A stretch of DNA of 64,000 bases from G963677445 sp963677445. GTDB taxonomy: Bacteria; Bacteroidota; Ignavibacteria; Ignavibacteriales; Melioribacteraceae. Shown in pieces: positions 47,628 to 56,931 of the stretch. The stretch is from contig CAXXGF010000063.1 of assembly GCA_963677445.2 (NCBI GenBank), forward strand, positions 62,001-126,000, read 5' to 3'. Numbering within the stretch: position 1 is the stretch's first letter; each line of letters starts with the position of its first letter. Position numbers and translations under genes: made by a program. Below the pieces are notes generated by a model, which did no database searches, was not told the origin of the DNA, and saw nothing but the letters and a program-made list of their open reading frames with translations.

Positions 47628-48923
47628 ATGAATAGAGGATATAGGTTCATAATTGTATTTTTCATTTTAAACTTTTTATTCGCGTCCGGAATAAATGGTT
47701 CCGGTTTTCAGGATAGTGAAGAACATAATTTTTTCCCAATGCATGTTGGCAATAAATGGTTGTCATCTTATCATTTCTCAGGAGGCGTTGCGTGCCACTG
47801 TTACCTGAAACCGATAATAATAAAAGAAAGAGTTCTTATTAATGATACTATTTATCATAAAATCAACTGGGATTACAATGAATATCTGTGGAGATATGAT
47901 AAAGCGGAAAACAGTTTGTATTTCAGAGAAAATAACTCCGACATTCTTTTCGTTGATTTCTCATTCCCGGTCGGAGTATTATTCCATCACAGGGAACCCG
48001 GTAGTAGTATTACCAGAGCTGCTAAAATTATTGAAGACACCCTAATGATCTTCGATACTCTCCGTTACTGCAGAGGATACCATTCTTGGGATCAGGATTT
48101 GCGCAATAAAGAAATTTTATTTGTAGAGGACATAGGATTTGTCAGGTTAAAGGGTTATTATCTGGGTATAGGTCCCGACGTTTACTGGAGAGAAGAATTA
48201 TTATGTTCTGAAATTTATGAAGACACCGGGTATGTCAACCGGTCGTTTTTCGACAGCCCCTGGATTGAAGGAAATGATATTCCAGATCTATACAGCGGTC
48301 AGTTTTTTGCGGACGCAATTGATATATACTCTTACGAATCATATTTTTGTTCTGGTGGCGAGTTTATTGATTATATTGATTCCGCTATCGTTGAGATATT
48401 TTATTCCTGCGATCAATATCAAATATCTATCAGCGAAATACCCATGAATCATCTTCCGCAATCTACTACCTGGAATTATTTCTTCAATCTTGATCCTCTA
48501 TTTCACCAGGATGGTTATTCATTAAATCTCCGTTTTAAGGTATGGAACAAAAGTTATAACGATGTTGCCTATTATATTCCCGCGGAAGGATGGTATAAAA
48601 TGAAATATGAAGAGCCGGTGGGAGTTGATGAAGAAAATATCCCGTCCGAATACTCACTCTCTCAAAACTTCCCCAACCCTTTCAACCCCTCCACAACAAT
48701 AACCTATTCACTGGCTGAAGAAGCTCTTGTTCAAATGGAAGTTTTTGATATTCTCGGTAATTCAGTAGCCTGCCTCCTCAACGAAAAACAGACTGCCGGT
48801 GAATATTCAGTTAATTTCAGCGGGGAAGGATTAAGCAGCGGTATTTATATCTGTAAATACAGCGCTTCTTTTGATGAGTCAATTAAATATCATAAAGCAA
48901 TAAAAATGATTTATCTCAAATAG
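47628..48923 (+). CDS. T9SS cargo protein, array member 4
   Basis: A 431-residue paralogue closest to members 1 and 2, with HNFFPMHVGNKWLSSYHFS, SPWIEGNDIPDLYSGQFF and FIDYIDSAIVEIFYS. It shares a 125-bp identical tract with member 1 at the entry to the T9SS domain. Signal region MNRGYRFIIVFFILNFLFASG. Ends KAIKMIYLK. Function unknown; probably exposed on or released from the surface. Confidence 0.85.
   Translation: MNRGYRFIIVFFILNFLFASGINGSGFQDSEEHNFFPMHVGNKWLSSYHFSGGVACHCYLKPIIIKERVLINDTIYHKINWDYNEYLWRYDKAENSLYFRENNSDILFVDFSFPVGVLFHHREPGSSITRAAKIIEDTLMIFDTLRYCRGYHSWDQDLRNKEILFVEDIGFVRLKGYYLGIGPDVYWREELLCSEIYEDTGYVNRSFFDSPWIEGNDIPDLYSGQFFADAIDIYSYESYFCSGGEFIDYIDSAIVEIFYSCDQYQISISEIPMNHLPQSTTWNYFFNLDPLFHQDGYSLNLRFKVWNKSYNDVAYYIPAEGWYKMKYEEPVGVDEENIPSEYSLSQNFPNPFNPSTTITYSLAEEALVQMEVFDILGNSVACLLNEKQTAGEYSVNFSGEGLSSGIYICKYSASFDESIKYHKAIKMIYLK
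48588..48712 (+). repeat. Gene-conversion tract, copy 2
   Basis: Base-for-base identical to 43722-43846 in array member 1, about 4.9 kb away, and surrounded by diverged paralogous sequence. Confidence 0.93.
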
Positions 48924-48935
48924 GAGGATTTTAAT

Positions 48936-50205
48936 ATGCTTAAGGGAATTGGGATTAAAACAGGGCTTACTATCTGCGTGTTATTAAGTGTGAAGATATT
49001 CATTAACGGACAGAATATCTATTTCCCTCTCCATGAAGGCAACGCATGGCAGACAATTTATTATTCTGAAAGTTATTTTGGTGAGACGTGTAAATACAGA
49101 CTGAATAATATTACCGTCCAGGGCGACACAATTATTGAAGGGAAAAGATACTTTATATTATTTAACGATGAAATCCAGCTTTGGAGATATGATACTCTGG
49201 AACAAAAATTATATTATTTTGATAATGATGCCGAAAAGCTTTTTATGGATTTCGGGTTGGAAAATGGTGAAAAATTTTACCAGGGAAATCGGGAAGTTAC
49301 AGTTGTGATAAAAAATGTTAGGGTTAATAATGTATATGTTCACTGTAAAGGTTACGGGTATGCCGATCAGAGCAGAACTTTCACACAGCTTTTTGCCAGA
49401 GAGAGAGGTTTTATTGATACATATTGTACTTTTAATGAACCTACAGGTTACTATAGAGAAAACATATTTGAATCAAAAATTTATATCGATACAGGTTTTG
49501 TCTACCTTCAAAATTTGGGTAAAGCGCAGGTGATTAATTTTGATCCTCCCGATTCCATCGCATCTGAATTGTTTACCGATACTTTAACAATCAATTCTGA
49601 GGGGAACAGAATTTGTACAAGCTCAATTCTGGGCACAAGCATAATAAATTATGTAAACGCGGTCGAAATTGAGGGATTTTTATTATGATGGTATTTCAAA
49701 AATACCTGTTGAAACAATATCTGCCGAAAATATTGAGGAAACATTCGACTGGCGTTTCTCTATTGACCTTCAGCCTCAATATTTTTTAAGTGGATTTACT
49801 TTTTACTACAGAATTAAAATATCTGAAAATAACATAATACCGAAGGAAAATTATTATCCGGCGACAGAGTATTTTACACTTCAGTATAATCAACAGATTC
49901 TTGTCAACGCAATGAATGAGAATAAAATAAGTCACACCCTCTACCAGAATTTCCCAAACCCATTCAATCCTTTAACCACAATAAGTTACGGCCTTACGGA
50001 AGAAGCGTTTGTTGAAATGGAAGTTTTTGATATTCTCGGCAATTCTGTCGATTGCCTGGTAAATAAACTTATGCCGGCGGGGAAATATAAAGTAATATTT
50101 GATGCAGGCAACATTACAAGCGGAATTTATCTTTGCCGGATGATTCTGAGCCGGGATAATAAGACGGTTTATTCAGAAACTACCAAAATGTTGTATCTTA
50201 AATAG
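48936..50205 (+). CDS. T9SS cargo protein, array member 5 (frameshifted)
   Basis: AGGAGG lies 9-14 bases before the ATG. The first frame (48936-49688) gives 250 residues with signal peptide, NIYFPLHEGNAWQTIYYSES and IQLWRYDT, then ends VEIEGFLL. The second frame takes over at 49669 as GFYYDGISKIPVETISAENI and runs to a T9SS tail with NFPNPFNPLT (Leu replacing Ser) and KMLYLK. Member 3 shows these parts joined in one protein. The break lies at the five-T run 49677-49681, where four T would restore the frame. A hairpin at 50232-50256 follows. Confidence 0.8.
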
Positions 50206-50231
50206 AAATAATTCATAAAATGAATATTATA

Positions 50232-50256
50232 AGAGGATATTTTATTTTATCCTCTC
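50232..50256. terminator. Hairpin between convergent array and nuclease genes
   Basis: AGAGGATA and TATCCTCT form an 8-bp stem with a 9-base loop, located 26 bases after the array stop and overlapping the 3' end of the convergent nuclease gene. It could serve both strands. Confidence 0.5.
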
Positions 50257-51166
50257 TTTCCAGAATCCCTGAATTTTTTCACTCTCAATTTTTTCCTCAA
50301 TCACATCCGGTAAAAAATCAAAGAAGTCAAAGTCAGTCAATTCTTCAAATTCGTTAACACTTATTATATGATCAAATATTGTTTTTCCTTTGTATTGCTC
50401 TTTTTCAGAATAATGAGGGAATAAAAACAGAAGGGGTTCAGGATTGCCCGATTCAGGATTCCGCAGAATAAGCATCTTATAAAAATGATCGGGAACCGCG
50501 ATATCCCCCTTTTTACCGGTTTTTTTTTATTTGTTCCCTGTTCAGGAATAAAGCGCCCGCGTAAACCCACAGCTCCGAATCAAATTCCAGAACAATTTTT
50601 TTCTGCGCCCATTGCTCAAGTTTATACCACATGCCTCCCGCCCCGTTAAATGTATTGTGATACTGAGGAGCAATATTCGACATATAATTTGCTTCAAATA
50701 TTGTAAGTTCATCATCTTTGTCGGTGGCGCTTTTATTTTCCGACGCGAATAAGCCGTCATTATCCCGGTCGCCACCCATAACGGCATAAGGAGCCAGGTG
50801 CCCCCTGGCAAAACCTTCCGTTTTATTCAGCCCTTTATATTCCTTATCGGACACAGGATTTTTAATATAGGGATGTTTATCCGTTCTGAATCTGCTAAAA
50901 CGCCCCTTTCTGGCAGGTTTGAACTTTATATAACCGGGCTTGATGTGATAAGCCACCCAGTCAGGTATCCGCAAATCATTATTATAACTCAAAACGTAAC
51001 CCTGGCGGGCAAGAATGCTGTCGCCTGCAGGATTGCCCCAGCAAAGGTGTTCTGCCAAAAAGAGAGAATCTTTTTCATCCTCATATATCAGTAAACCGGG
51101 TATCACTTTTTGCCCTGATATTAAAGAGGAAACAAAAAGCATGATAAAAATGTATATACGGTACAT
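50242..51166 (-). CDS. Secreted DNA/RNA non-specific endonuclease (NUC1 type), frameshifted
   Basis: Starts at ATG 51166 behind AAAGGA, with signal peptide MYRIYIFIMLFVSSLISGQ. The active-site region reads GFARGHLAPYAVMGG, keeping catalytic His123 and Arg-Gly but with Ala for the Asp of the DRGH motif. The metal-binding Asn region is SNIAPQYHNTFN. The upstream frame stops after EQIKKNR at the nine-base run 50520-50528. With eight bases it continues as EQIKKTGKKGDIAVPDHFYK into the 3' frame with LTDFDFFDFLPD. That restores a normal family C-terminus. It would degrade extracellular nucleic acid for nutrition or defence. Confidence 0.8.
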
Positions 51167-51599
51167 AAAAAGTCCTTTTAGTACATTATCAAAATAATGC
51201 TGCAAAAAATAAAGAAATGTATCTTGTTTTTACCATAAAAAGAATGCTGTTTATTAATTTTTTTGTCATCTTATTCATTTAATACAAAAAAAATGGGTTG
51301 AAAATGACTTTTTTTTACAATTTTTATTAAAATTTTCAAGTTTTTTTTCGATAATTGGTAACGGTGTAGTAAATTTTTATTATTTTTCAATTTGAAACTT
51401 ACTCTTTTATTTACTAAAGCAGTTTGTTTTTATCAGAAAGATTATGATATTGTTTAAAAGAATTTGTTTTTAAATTGAACTTTTTGTAAATAATTTTTAT
51501 TATTGTTATTGGTGGAAGAAAAGTAATATAAAAACAATAGTCCTGGTTAAATTTAGATACTAATTAACTTATTTAATAATCATTAAGATGGTAGGTGAC
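51167..51599. other. AT-rich promoter region of the MarR gene
   Basis: 433 bases, very AT-rich, between the divergent nuclease and MarR genes. A TTTTTATTA-centred motif recurs near 51318, 51370 and 51495. This could be curved DNA or an operator series. No gene seen. Confidence 0.4.
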
Positions 51600-52067
51600 A
51601 TGAAGACAACGAAGCAATATGGGGAAAAGGTAGATAAAGCTTTATCTACCTGGGTAAAGCTGGCCAGAGCATCTTCTACTTTTCATAAAAAAACGATGGA
51701 AAACATCCGTTCATTCGGTCTGACCCAGCCGCAATTTGCTGTGATCGAAGCCCTCGGACATTTAGGTCCGATGAAAATTGGCGTTCTTTGCCATAAAATG
51801 CTTGTGAGTGGCGGAAACATGACGCTTGTTCTCGATAATCTTGAAAAAAATACTCTTATCGAAAGAATACACAGCAAAGAGGATAGAAGAGCTATTCTTG
51901 TTCAGCTTACAAAAGAAGGTAAATCTCTTTTCAAAAAAATCTTCAAAGAACATGCAGAGTATGTGGCCAAACTCATGGATGTTCTTACAGATGAAGAGCA
52001 GAAACAGCTCGGCGATCTTCTCCGTAAACTCGGACACGGAATTATGGAGCTTGACACGAAGAAGTAA
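51600..52067 (+). CDS. MarR-family transcriptional regulator
   Basis: A 155-residue winged-helix repressor. Start at ATG 51600, with AGGTG just upstream; a start four codons earlier is possible. The recognition helix region is VSGGNMTLVLDNLEKNTLIERI and the wing is DRRAILVQLTKEGKSL. The C-terminal dimer helices include LTDEEQKQLGDLLRKLG. Ligand and targets are unknown; such proteins often regulate stress or efflux genes. It is a single gene with its own terminator. Confidence 0.93.
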   Translation: MKTTKQYGEKVDKALSTWVKLARASSTFHKKTMENIRSFGLTQPQFAVIEALGHLGPMKIGVLCHKMLVSGGNMTLVLDNLEKNTLIERIHSKEDRRAILVQLTKEGKSLFKKIFKEHAEYVAKLMDVLTDEEQKQLGDLLRKLGHGIMELDTKK

Positions 52068-52080
52068 TTTTTCCCTTCAA

Positions 52081-52110
52081 CGCCTGCAGATTTCTGCGGG
52101 CGTTTTTTTT
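52081..52110 (+). terminator. Rho-independent terminator after marR-like gene
   Basis: CGCCTGCAG and CTGCGGGCG form a 9-bp stem with one G-T-type mismatch and a short loop, followed by eight T (52103-52110). Confidence 0.88.
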
Positions 52111-52243
52111 ATCCTCTAATAAATTATTCATAACCCGACAATCCTTTATTCTCCTTTTTGGGAACACTTCATTATATTTTACAGTCTAAAGTATTTTTAT
52201 TTCTTACAATAATAAATTGAATACAGCCGGAGGTATTACAATT

Positions 52244-54137
52244 ATGAAATTTGCCCCTCTTTACATTATCCTGTTTAGCTCTTTCCTTTTCTTTTCCTGC
52301 GCTGAAAAGAAAGAAAATTCAAACTTTTCATTTTTACCGGAAAAACCGAAAGCAGGTGAAACCGTATCAATACATTTTAACAAGACGACATCTCCATTGG
52401 CAAAATCTGAAAAAGTTTTTATGTTCGCAAGCTTTTATACAAAGGACCTCGATTCAACAGTCAGGGTGCCGATGGAAAACGCAGGCAAAGGCGTAGCAGC
52501 CAAATTTAAAATTGATGAAGGTATTAACGGAGTATTGATAAAATTTTCTGACGAAAAGGAAAAACTTATTGATGATAATAACAGGGATGGTTATCTCGTA
52601 AAAATATATGATACTTCAGGTGATATTCTGCCGGAAAATATTGCGGGACGCGCCGCGGCATATGCCGACTGGGGACGATTTGTAGGCTTCCGCCCCGATC
52701 AGGCGCTCGCTTTCGATCTCTTTACCGAGGCTTTTGATCTGGACCCTGAATTAAAGAAATCTTACTTTGATCAATATTTTACCTCTCTTCTTTACGAAGA
52801 TAACGGCAAAGGCAAAATAGTTGATGAACTAAAACAAATTGAATCGGCAGAAGATAAAAAATATGATGATTTTGTGATTCTTGCCAACTGGTATCAAAAA
52901 GCGGGCGACAGCCTGAAAGCCGCCGAGTTTAACCAATATATTCTGGATAACTTCGCGGAAAGTGATTATTCACTTCAGAAGAAACTTGATCAAATTAACT
53001 CGCTTGAAAATACAGATGAAAAAATCACAAAACTTATTGAGTTTGTCGATGCCTGGCCCGAATTTGAAAACGGACCAAAAGCCTTTAACGGTATTGCCCG
53101 CGATTTACGCGACAGAGGTGAATACACATGGGCAGCCAAAATTCTATTGGGCAATGAGGGACATATTCATCCTCATTATTATTTTACAACCGCAAACAAA
53201 ATGGTCGACGATAACAAAGAGCTAAAACTCGCTGAAAAAATTGCCGGGGCTGGTGTCATAGCCGCAGAAAAAAGAAGAGATAAATCACCTTCTGAAAGAA
53301 GAACCACAATGACCGCGGAAGAATTTCAGATGGAAAATGACTATTATTATGGAATGAGTAATTATGCCCTGGGCAATGCGCTTCTTAAAAGAGGAAAAAA
53401 GAAAAGGCGGTGCCACTGCTCGAAAAAGCGGTTATGCTGACTGACAAAGACTCTGAGGATGTTATTAACAGTTATGTATCAGCTCTATACGATACAAAAC
53501 AATATTCAGAGGTTATGAAATTCGTTGAGAACTGTATCGCCGACTGCAAACCGAGTGAAAACATCAGGTCTTTCCTGAAAAAAGCTTATGTAAAGAAGAA
53601 TGGGAACGAAAATGGTTTTTTAGATTATCTTGAAGGACTGGAAAACTCCGCGTTCAAAGAGCTTAAAGAAGAGCTTTCTCATCAGATGCTTAACATTAAG
53701 GCTCCGGGATTTACATTAACCGACCTTGAGGGTAAAAAAGTATCGCTCGATGATTTTAAAGGCAAAGTTGTAATTATCGATTTCTGGGCTACCTGGTGCC
53801 CCCCATGCCGCGCTTCATTCCCGGAATGCAGAAAGCGGTTAATAAATATTCTGATGATGAAGATGTAAAATTTCTATTCCTTAATACCAGGGATGGAGGA
53901 TTGGCGAATAAAGAAAACGCGCGCTCTTTTATAGAGTCAAACAAATATTCCTTCCATGTTCTTATTGATGAAGGCGATGAAGTAATAAGACAATATAATG
54001 TTCCGGGAATCCCGACAAAGTTTATTGTCGACCAGCATGGACAGATCAGGTTCCGCAGTGTCGGCTATTCAGGCACCCCGGACGGACTGGTTATGGAACT
54101 CTCGGCAATGATAAGTCTGCTCCGCCAGGCCGGATAA
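52244..54137 (+). CDS. TlpA-like thioredoxin lipoprotein with helical N-terminal part, twice frameshifted
   Basis: Starts at ATG 52244 behind GGAGG. MKFAPLYIILFSSFLFFSC is a lipoprotein signal. A beta-rich domain, then a TPR-like helical region (about 140-480), leads to a C-terminal thioredoxin domain with FWATWCPPC redox motif and a cis-Pro region VPGIPTKFIVD. Three frames carry the parts. Six A at 53395-53400 should be seven (ALLKRGKKEKAVPLLEKAV), and CCCGG at 53820-53824 lacks one base (CRASFPGMQKAVNKY). It would act as a periplasmic thiol-disulfide reductant, for example in cytochrome maturation. A terminator follows. Confidence 0.82.
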
Positions 54138-54162
54138 TCAAAAATAAAATTCATTTTATTCA

Positions 54163-54186
54163 GGGCTCTTTTATGAGCCCTTTTTT
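54163..54186 (+). terminator. Rho-independent terminator after the TlpA-like gene
   Basis: GGGCTC/GAGCCC stem with loop TTTTAT and six T (54181-54186). Confidence 0.88.
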
Positions 54187-54313
54187 ATTTCTGTTATCCT
54201 CATCAATATTACAATTTCATTTGTTTCCGCTCATACCTCCGTTTGCCATTTGAAACTAATTCATTTGTTATTTTATTTTAAAGGATAACGAATCTTTTAT
54301 CAGGGAAATATTA

Positions 54314-55246
54314 ATGAATCAAATGAATAATTATACCGCATTATTGGTAATAGTATTATCTTTTCTTTCCATAGCCTGGCATCCTGCTTCATCTGTCAGC
54401 TCCTCTGGATCAAAATCAATTTCCGCGGAATTCAAAAATTACTGGTATGACGGCAAAGCTGAACTGAACCGATATGAAATAAAACAAGCCCGCTATGGTG
54501 AAATATATGAAGGAGAAGCCGTACTCATATTTGTAACAGAGCCGTTTCTTACCGAATCACAGGTTAAAAAGGATATTGCTGGTTCCAAAGAAAAATCGAC
54601 AAGTGTGCTGAAGCTGAATTTCGCACGTAATTTTTATACCGGAATTTATCCCTATACACTTATGACATCTGTCTTCGACCCTGTCAGTTCCGAGTGGGCA
54701 CACCCTCTGAAACTGACAAACATTGTAACAGAATGGTGCGGCAACAGCTTTCAGCAGCTCAACAACCGAAAAGATCATTTTGAGATACAGTCATATTCCT
54801 ATTTCCAGGCTGAGGGAGATACAAAATCAACGGTTGAAAAAACATTTCTTGAAGATGGACTATGGACTAAAATCAGAATTAGTCCTGACCAGCTTCCTGA
54901 AGGGAAAATCAAAGTGATTCCCGGCGCACAGTTTTCCCGGTTTGTGCATATCGAACTTAAACCTCAGAACGCCAACGCGCTGTTATATGACAATAAAGAT
55001 GGCACATCAACTTACGAGCTTCAATATGAAGATATTATGCGAACACTCAAAGTTTATTATAACAATAATTTTCCACATGATATTACCGGCTGGAAAGAAA
55101 TTGTTAAAAGCGGATTTGGAAAGGGGAAACTACTCACAACAGAAGCTGTTCGCAAAAATTTAACGAAATCGGCATACTGGAGCAAAAACAGTCCGGCTGA
55201 TTCTGTTGCCAGAAAAGATTTTGGATTGCGCAGGGGCCTAAATTAA
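54314..55246 (+). CDS. Conserved secreted protein of unknown function
   Basis: A 310-residue protein with an N-terminal hydrophobic signal (about 5-30). The mature part begins AEFKNYWYDGKAELNRYEIK then QARYGEIYEGEAVLIFVTE, a pattern I recall from Bacteroidota proteins that databases sometimes label 'septum formation inhibitor Maf'. The sequence has none of the Maf pyrophosphatase motifs, so that label would be wrong. No catalytic residues are evident. It stands alone, followed by the convergent gmhA gene. Confidence 0.7.
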   Translation: MNQMNNYTALLVIVLSFLSIAWHPASSVSSSGSKSISAEFKNYWYDGKAELNRYEIKQARYGEIYEGEAVLIFVTEPFLTESQVKKDIAGSKEKSTSVLKLNFARNFYTGIYPYTLMTSVFDPVSSEWAHPLKLTNIVTEWCGNSFQQLNNRKDHFEIQSYSYFQAEGDTKSTVEKTFLEDGLWTKIRISPDQLPEGKIKVIPGAQFSRFVHIELKPQNANALLYDNKDGTSTYELQYEDIMRTLKVYYNNNFPHDITGWKEIVKSGFGKGKLLTTEAVRKNLTKSAYWSKNSPADSVARKDFGLRRGLN

Positions 55247-55288
55247 TTTTTTCGGGACAAGGCGCGCTTTGTCTCCAAACTAAAATTA

Positions 55289-55879
55289 TTAAACTCCCTC
55301 TCCGTAAAGACTTTCTTCCACACCTTCACATAATATATGAGCGACGGTAATATGGCCTTCCTGTATCCTCTGAACATTTTTTGAAGGAATTATAACAGGC
55401 ACATCAACCATTTCCTTCAGTTTCCCTCCTGTGTTCCCCAGAAAACCAATTACCTTCATACCTTTTTCATAAGCTTTCTTTACCGCGCGGATAACATTTT
55501 CCGAATTGCCGCTGGTGGATATTGCCAGTAAAACATCACCTTCGTTTCCCAATCCTTCCACATTTCGGGCGAATACATTGTCGAACCCTATATCGTTGCC
55601 CCCTGCGGTAAGGTTGGATGTGTCTGTGGTAAGGGCTATTGCCGGGAGGGCCGGGCGGTTTATATGATGGCTGAGCCTGATCATAAATTCGGCGGCTATA
55701 TGCTGAGAGTCAGCCGCGCTTCCGCCGTTTCCGCAAAGCAAAAGTTTGCCGCCATTTTTAAAACTATCACATACAAGATTGACTGAATTAATTATCTCGA
55801 CTGAGCAGGAATCTATTATCTTTAATTTAACATCAGCGCTTTCCCTGAGGGAATTTTCCAGGAAATTTTTCAAATCCAA
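55289..55879 (-). CDS. gmhA: Phosphoheptose isomerase (SIS domain)
   Basis: A 196-residue SIS-domain protein of GmhA length. It converts sedoheptulose 7-phosphate to D-glycero-D-manno-heptose 7-phosphate, the first step to the heptose of lipopolysaccharide. Landmarks are LCGNGGSAADSQHIAAEF, ALTTDTSNLTA, AISTSGNSENVI, and the C-terminal His in HILCEGVE. The start is a TTG at 55877-55879 with AAGGTG upstream. It lies 16 bases after the GGGP-synthase gene and is probably co-transcribed with it. Confidence 0.92.
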   Translation of the reverse strand: MDLKNFLENSLRESADVKLKIIDSCSVEIINSVNLVCDSFKNGGKLLLCGNGGSAADSQHIAAEFMIRLSHHINRPALPAIALTTDTSNLTAGGNDIGFDNVFARNVEGLGNEGDVLLAISTSGNSENVIRAVKKAYEKGMKVIGFLGNTGGKLKEMVDVPVIIPSKNVQRIQEGHITVAHILCEGVEESLYGEGV

Positions 55880-55895
55880 TTTTTCACCTTAATTG

Positions 55896-56654
55896 TTATA
55901 CTTCGAGTGGGAGCTTATGATGAATAACACCGGCAAATTCAGAAATCTTCGACCAATTATTTTCATCCTCAAAAAAGTTGCCGACCACAATAACCGAAGC
56001 TCCGTTTTTGATTTTGTTTCCTATAGTAGCCGAATCCCTCAATCCCCCGCCGACAATCACCGGAGCTTCAACGATGGAGGATACCGCTTTGACCATTTCA
56101 TCAGGCACACTTCTTTCGGCGCCCGAACCGGCTTCAAGGTATATCATTTTCATTCCGAGGTATTCTGCGGCAAGAGCTGTGGCGGCGGCGATTTCCGGTT
56201 TTTTCGCCGGCACAGGTTTACTTTCGCTCATATATTCTGCCGTCGTCATGCTGCCCGATTCCACCAGAATATATCCCGTTGACAAAGGTTCAATGCCATA
56301 TTTTTTTATCAGGGGAGCCGCCATTATATGTTTGCCGATAATCTGCTCGGCGTTCCGGCTGCTGATAAGGGAAATAAAAAGCAGGGCGTCGGCAGCGGCG
56401 TCAACCTGGTCGATACTGCCGGGAAAAATAATAACCGGCAGAGAACTGTTTTCTTTTATCGCCCGAATGCTTTTATTCAGATCACCATCCATCAGAAGGC
56501 TGCCGCCAATCAAAAAACCATCAGTGCCCTGCTTCTCACATAAAACGCTGAACTCCTTCAGCCTTTCCGGAGAAATTTTATCAGGATCAACGAGCACAAG
56601 AAATGCTGCTCCCTTTTTCTGAATGGTTTCTGATATGTAATTAAAAATTTTCAT
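55896..56654 (-). CDS. Geranylgeranylglyceryl phosphate synthase, group II
   Basis: A 252-residue TIM-barrel prenyltransferase. It joins geranylgeranyl (or shorter prenyl) diphosphate to glycerol 1-phosphate. Motifs are FLVLVDPDK near the N-terminus, GFLIGGSLL, IIFPGSIDQV, and the phosphate-binding IYLEAGSGAE and PVIVGGGLRD. Bacterial versions in Bacteroidota make ether-type lipid precursors of unclear use. It is the first gene of a pair with gmhA, suggesting cell-envelope lipid work. PcrB of Firmicutes is the closest alternative name. Confidence 0.9.
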   Translation of the reverse strand: MKIFNYISETIQKKGAAFLVLVDPDKISPERLKEFSVLCEKQGTDGFLIGGSLLMDGDLNKSIRAIKENSSLPVIIFPGSIDQVDAAADALLFISLISSRNAEQIIGKHIMAAPLIKKYGIEPLSTGYILVESGSMTTAEYMSESKPVPAKKPEIAAATALAAEYLGMKMIYLEAGSGAERSVPDEMVKAVSSIVEAPVIVGGGLRDSATIGNKIKNGASVIVVGNFFEDENNWSKISEFAGVIHHKLPLEV

Positions 56655-56739
56655 TTTGTATATTTGTGTACATCATCAAATCGAATTGATAAAGATAATA
56701 AAGTTTGTCTTAATTCTAAATAAAGAGAATTTTAAATTT

Positions 56740-56922
56740 ATGTCTGAACCGAATAAAAAAGAGATTTTAACCGAAAAACTTCCATCTTTTTGTGATTACA
56801 CCTGTAAACATGCCGCTTTTGCCGATCCGTCATCAATCGGCGCATGCCGAAAAGACCTGGCTGTCTGGTGCAATTACGTTAAAAGATACAATAACAAAAA
56901 TAACAAATGTCTGGGGAAATAA
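56740..56922 (+). CDS. Small cysteine-rich protein
   Basis: A 60-residue soluble protein from ATG 56740. It has five cysteines, in CDYTC, GAC, WC and the C-terminal NKC, spaced as in small metal-binding proteins. The sequence SFCDYTCKHAAFADPSSIGA may hold a zinc or iron-sulfur site, which is inference. It lies divergent from the GGGP synthase and converges on tex. I do not recognise a family. Confidence 0.65.
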   Translation: MSEPNKKEILTEKLPSFCDYTCKHAAFADPSSIGACRKDLAVWCNYVKRYNNKNNKCLGK

Positions 56923-56931
56923 GCCTTGATG

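Noticed and set aside
54314..55246. Maf-type septum inhibitor
   Set aside because: The label is remembered from database names of similar proteins, but no Maf motif is present and the protein is exported.
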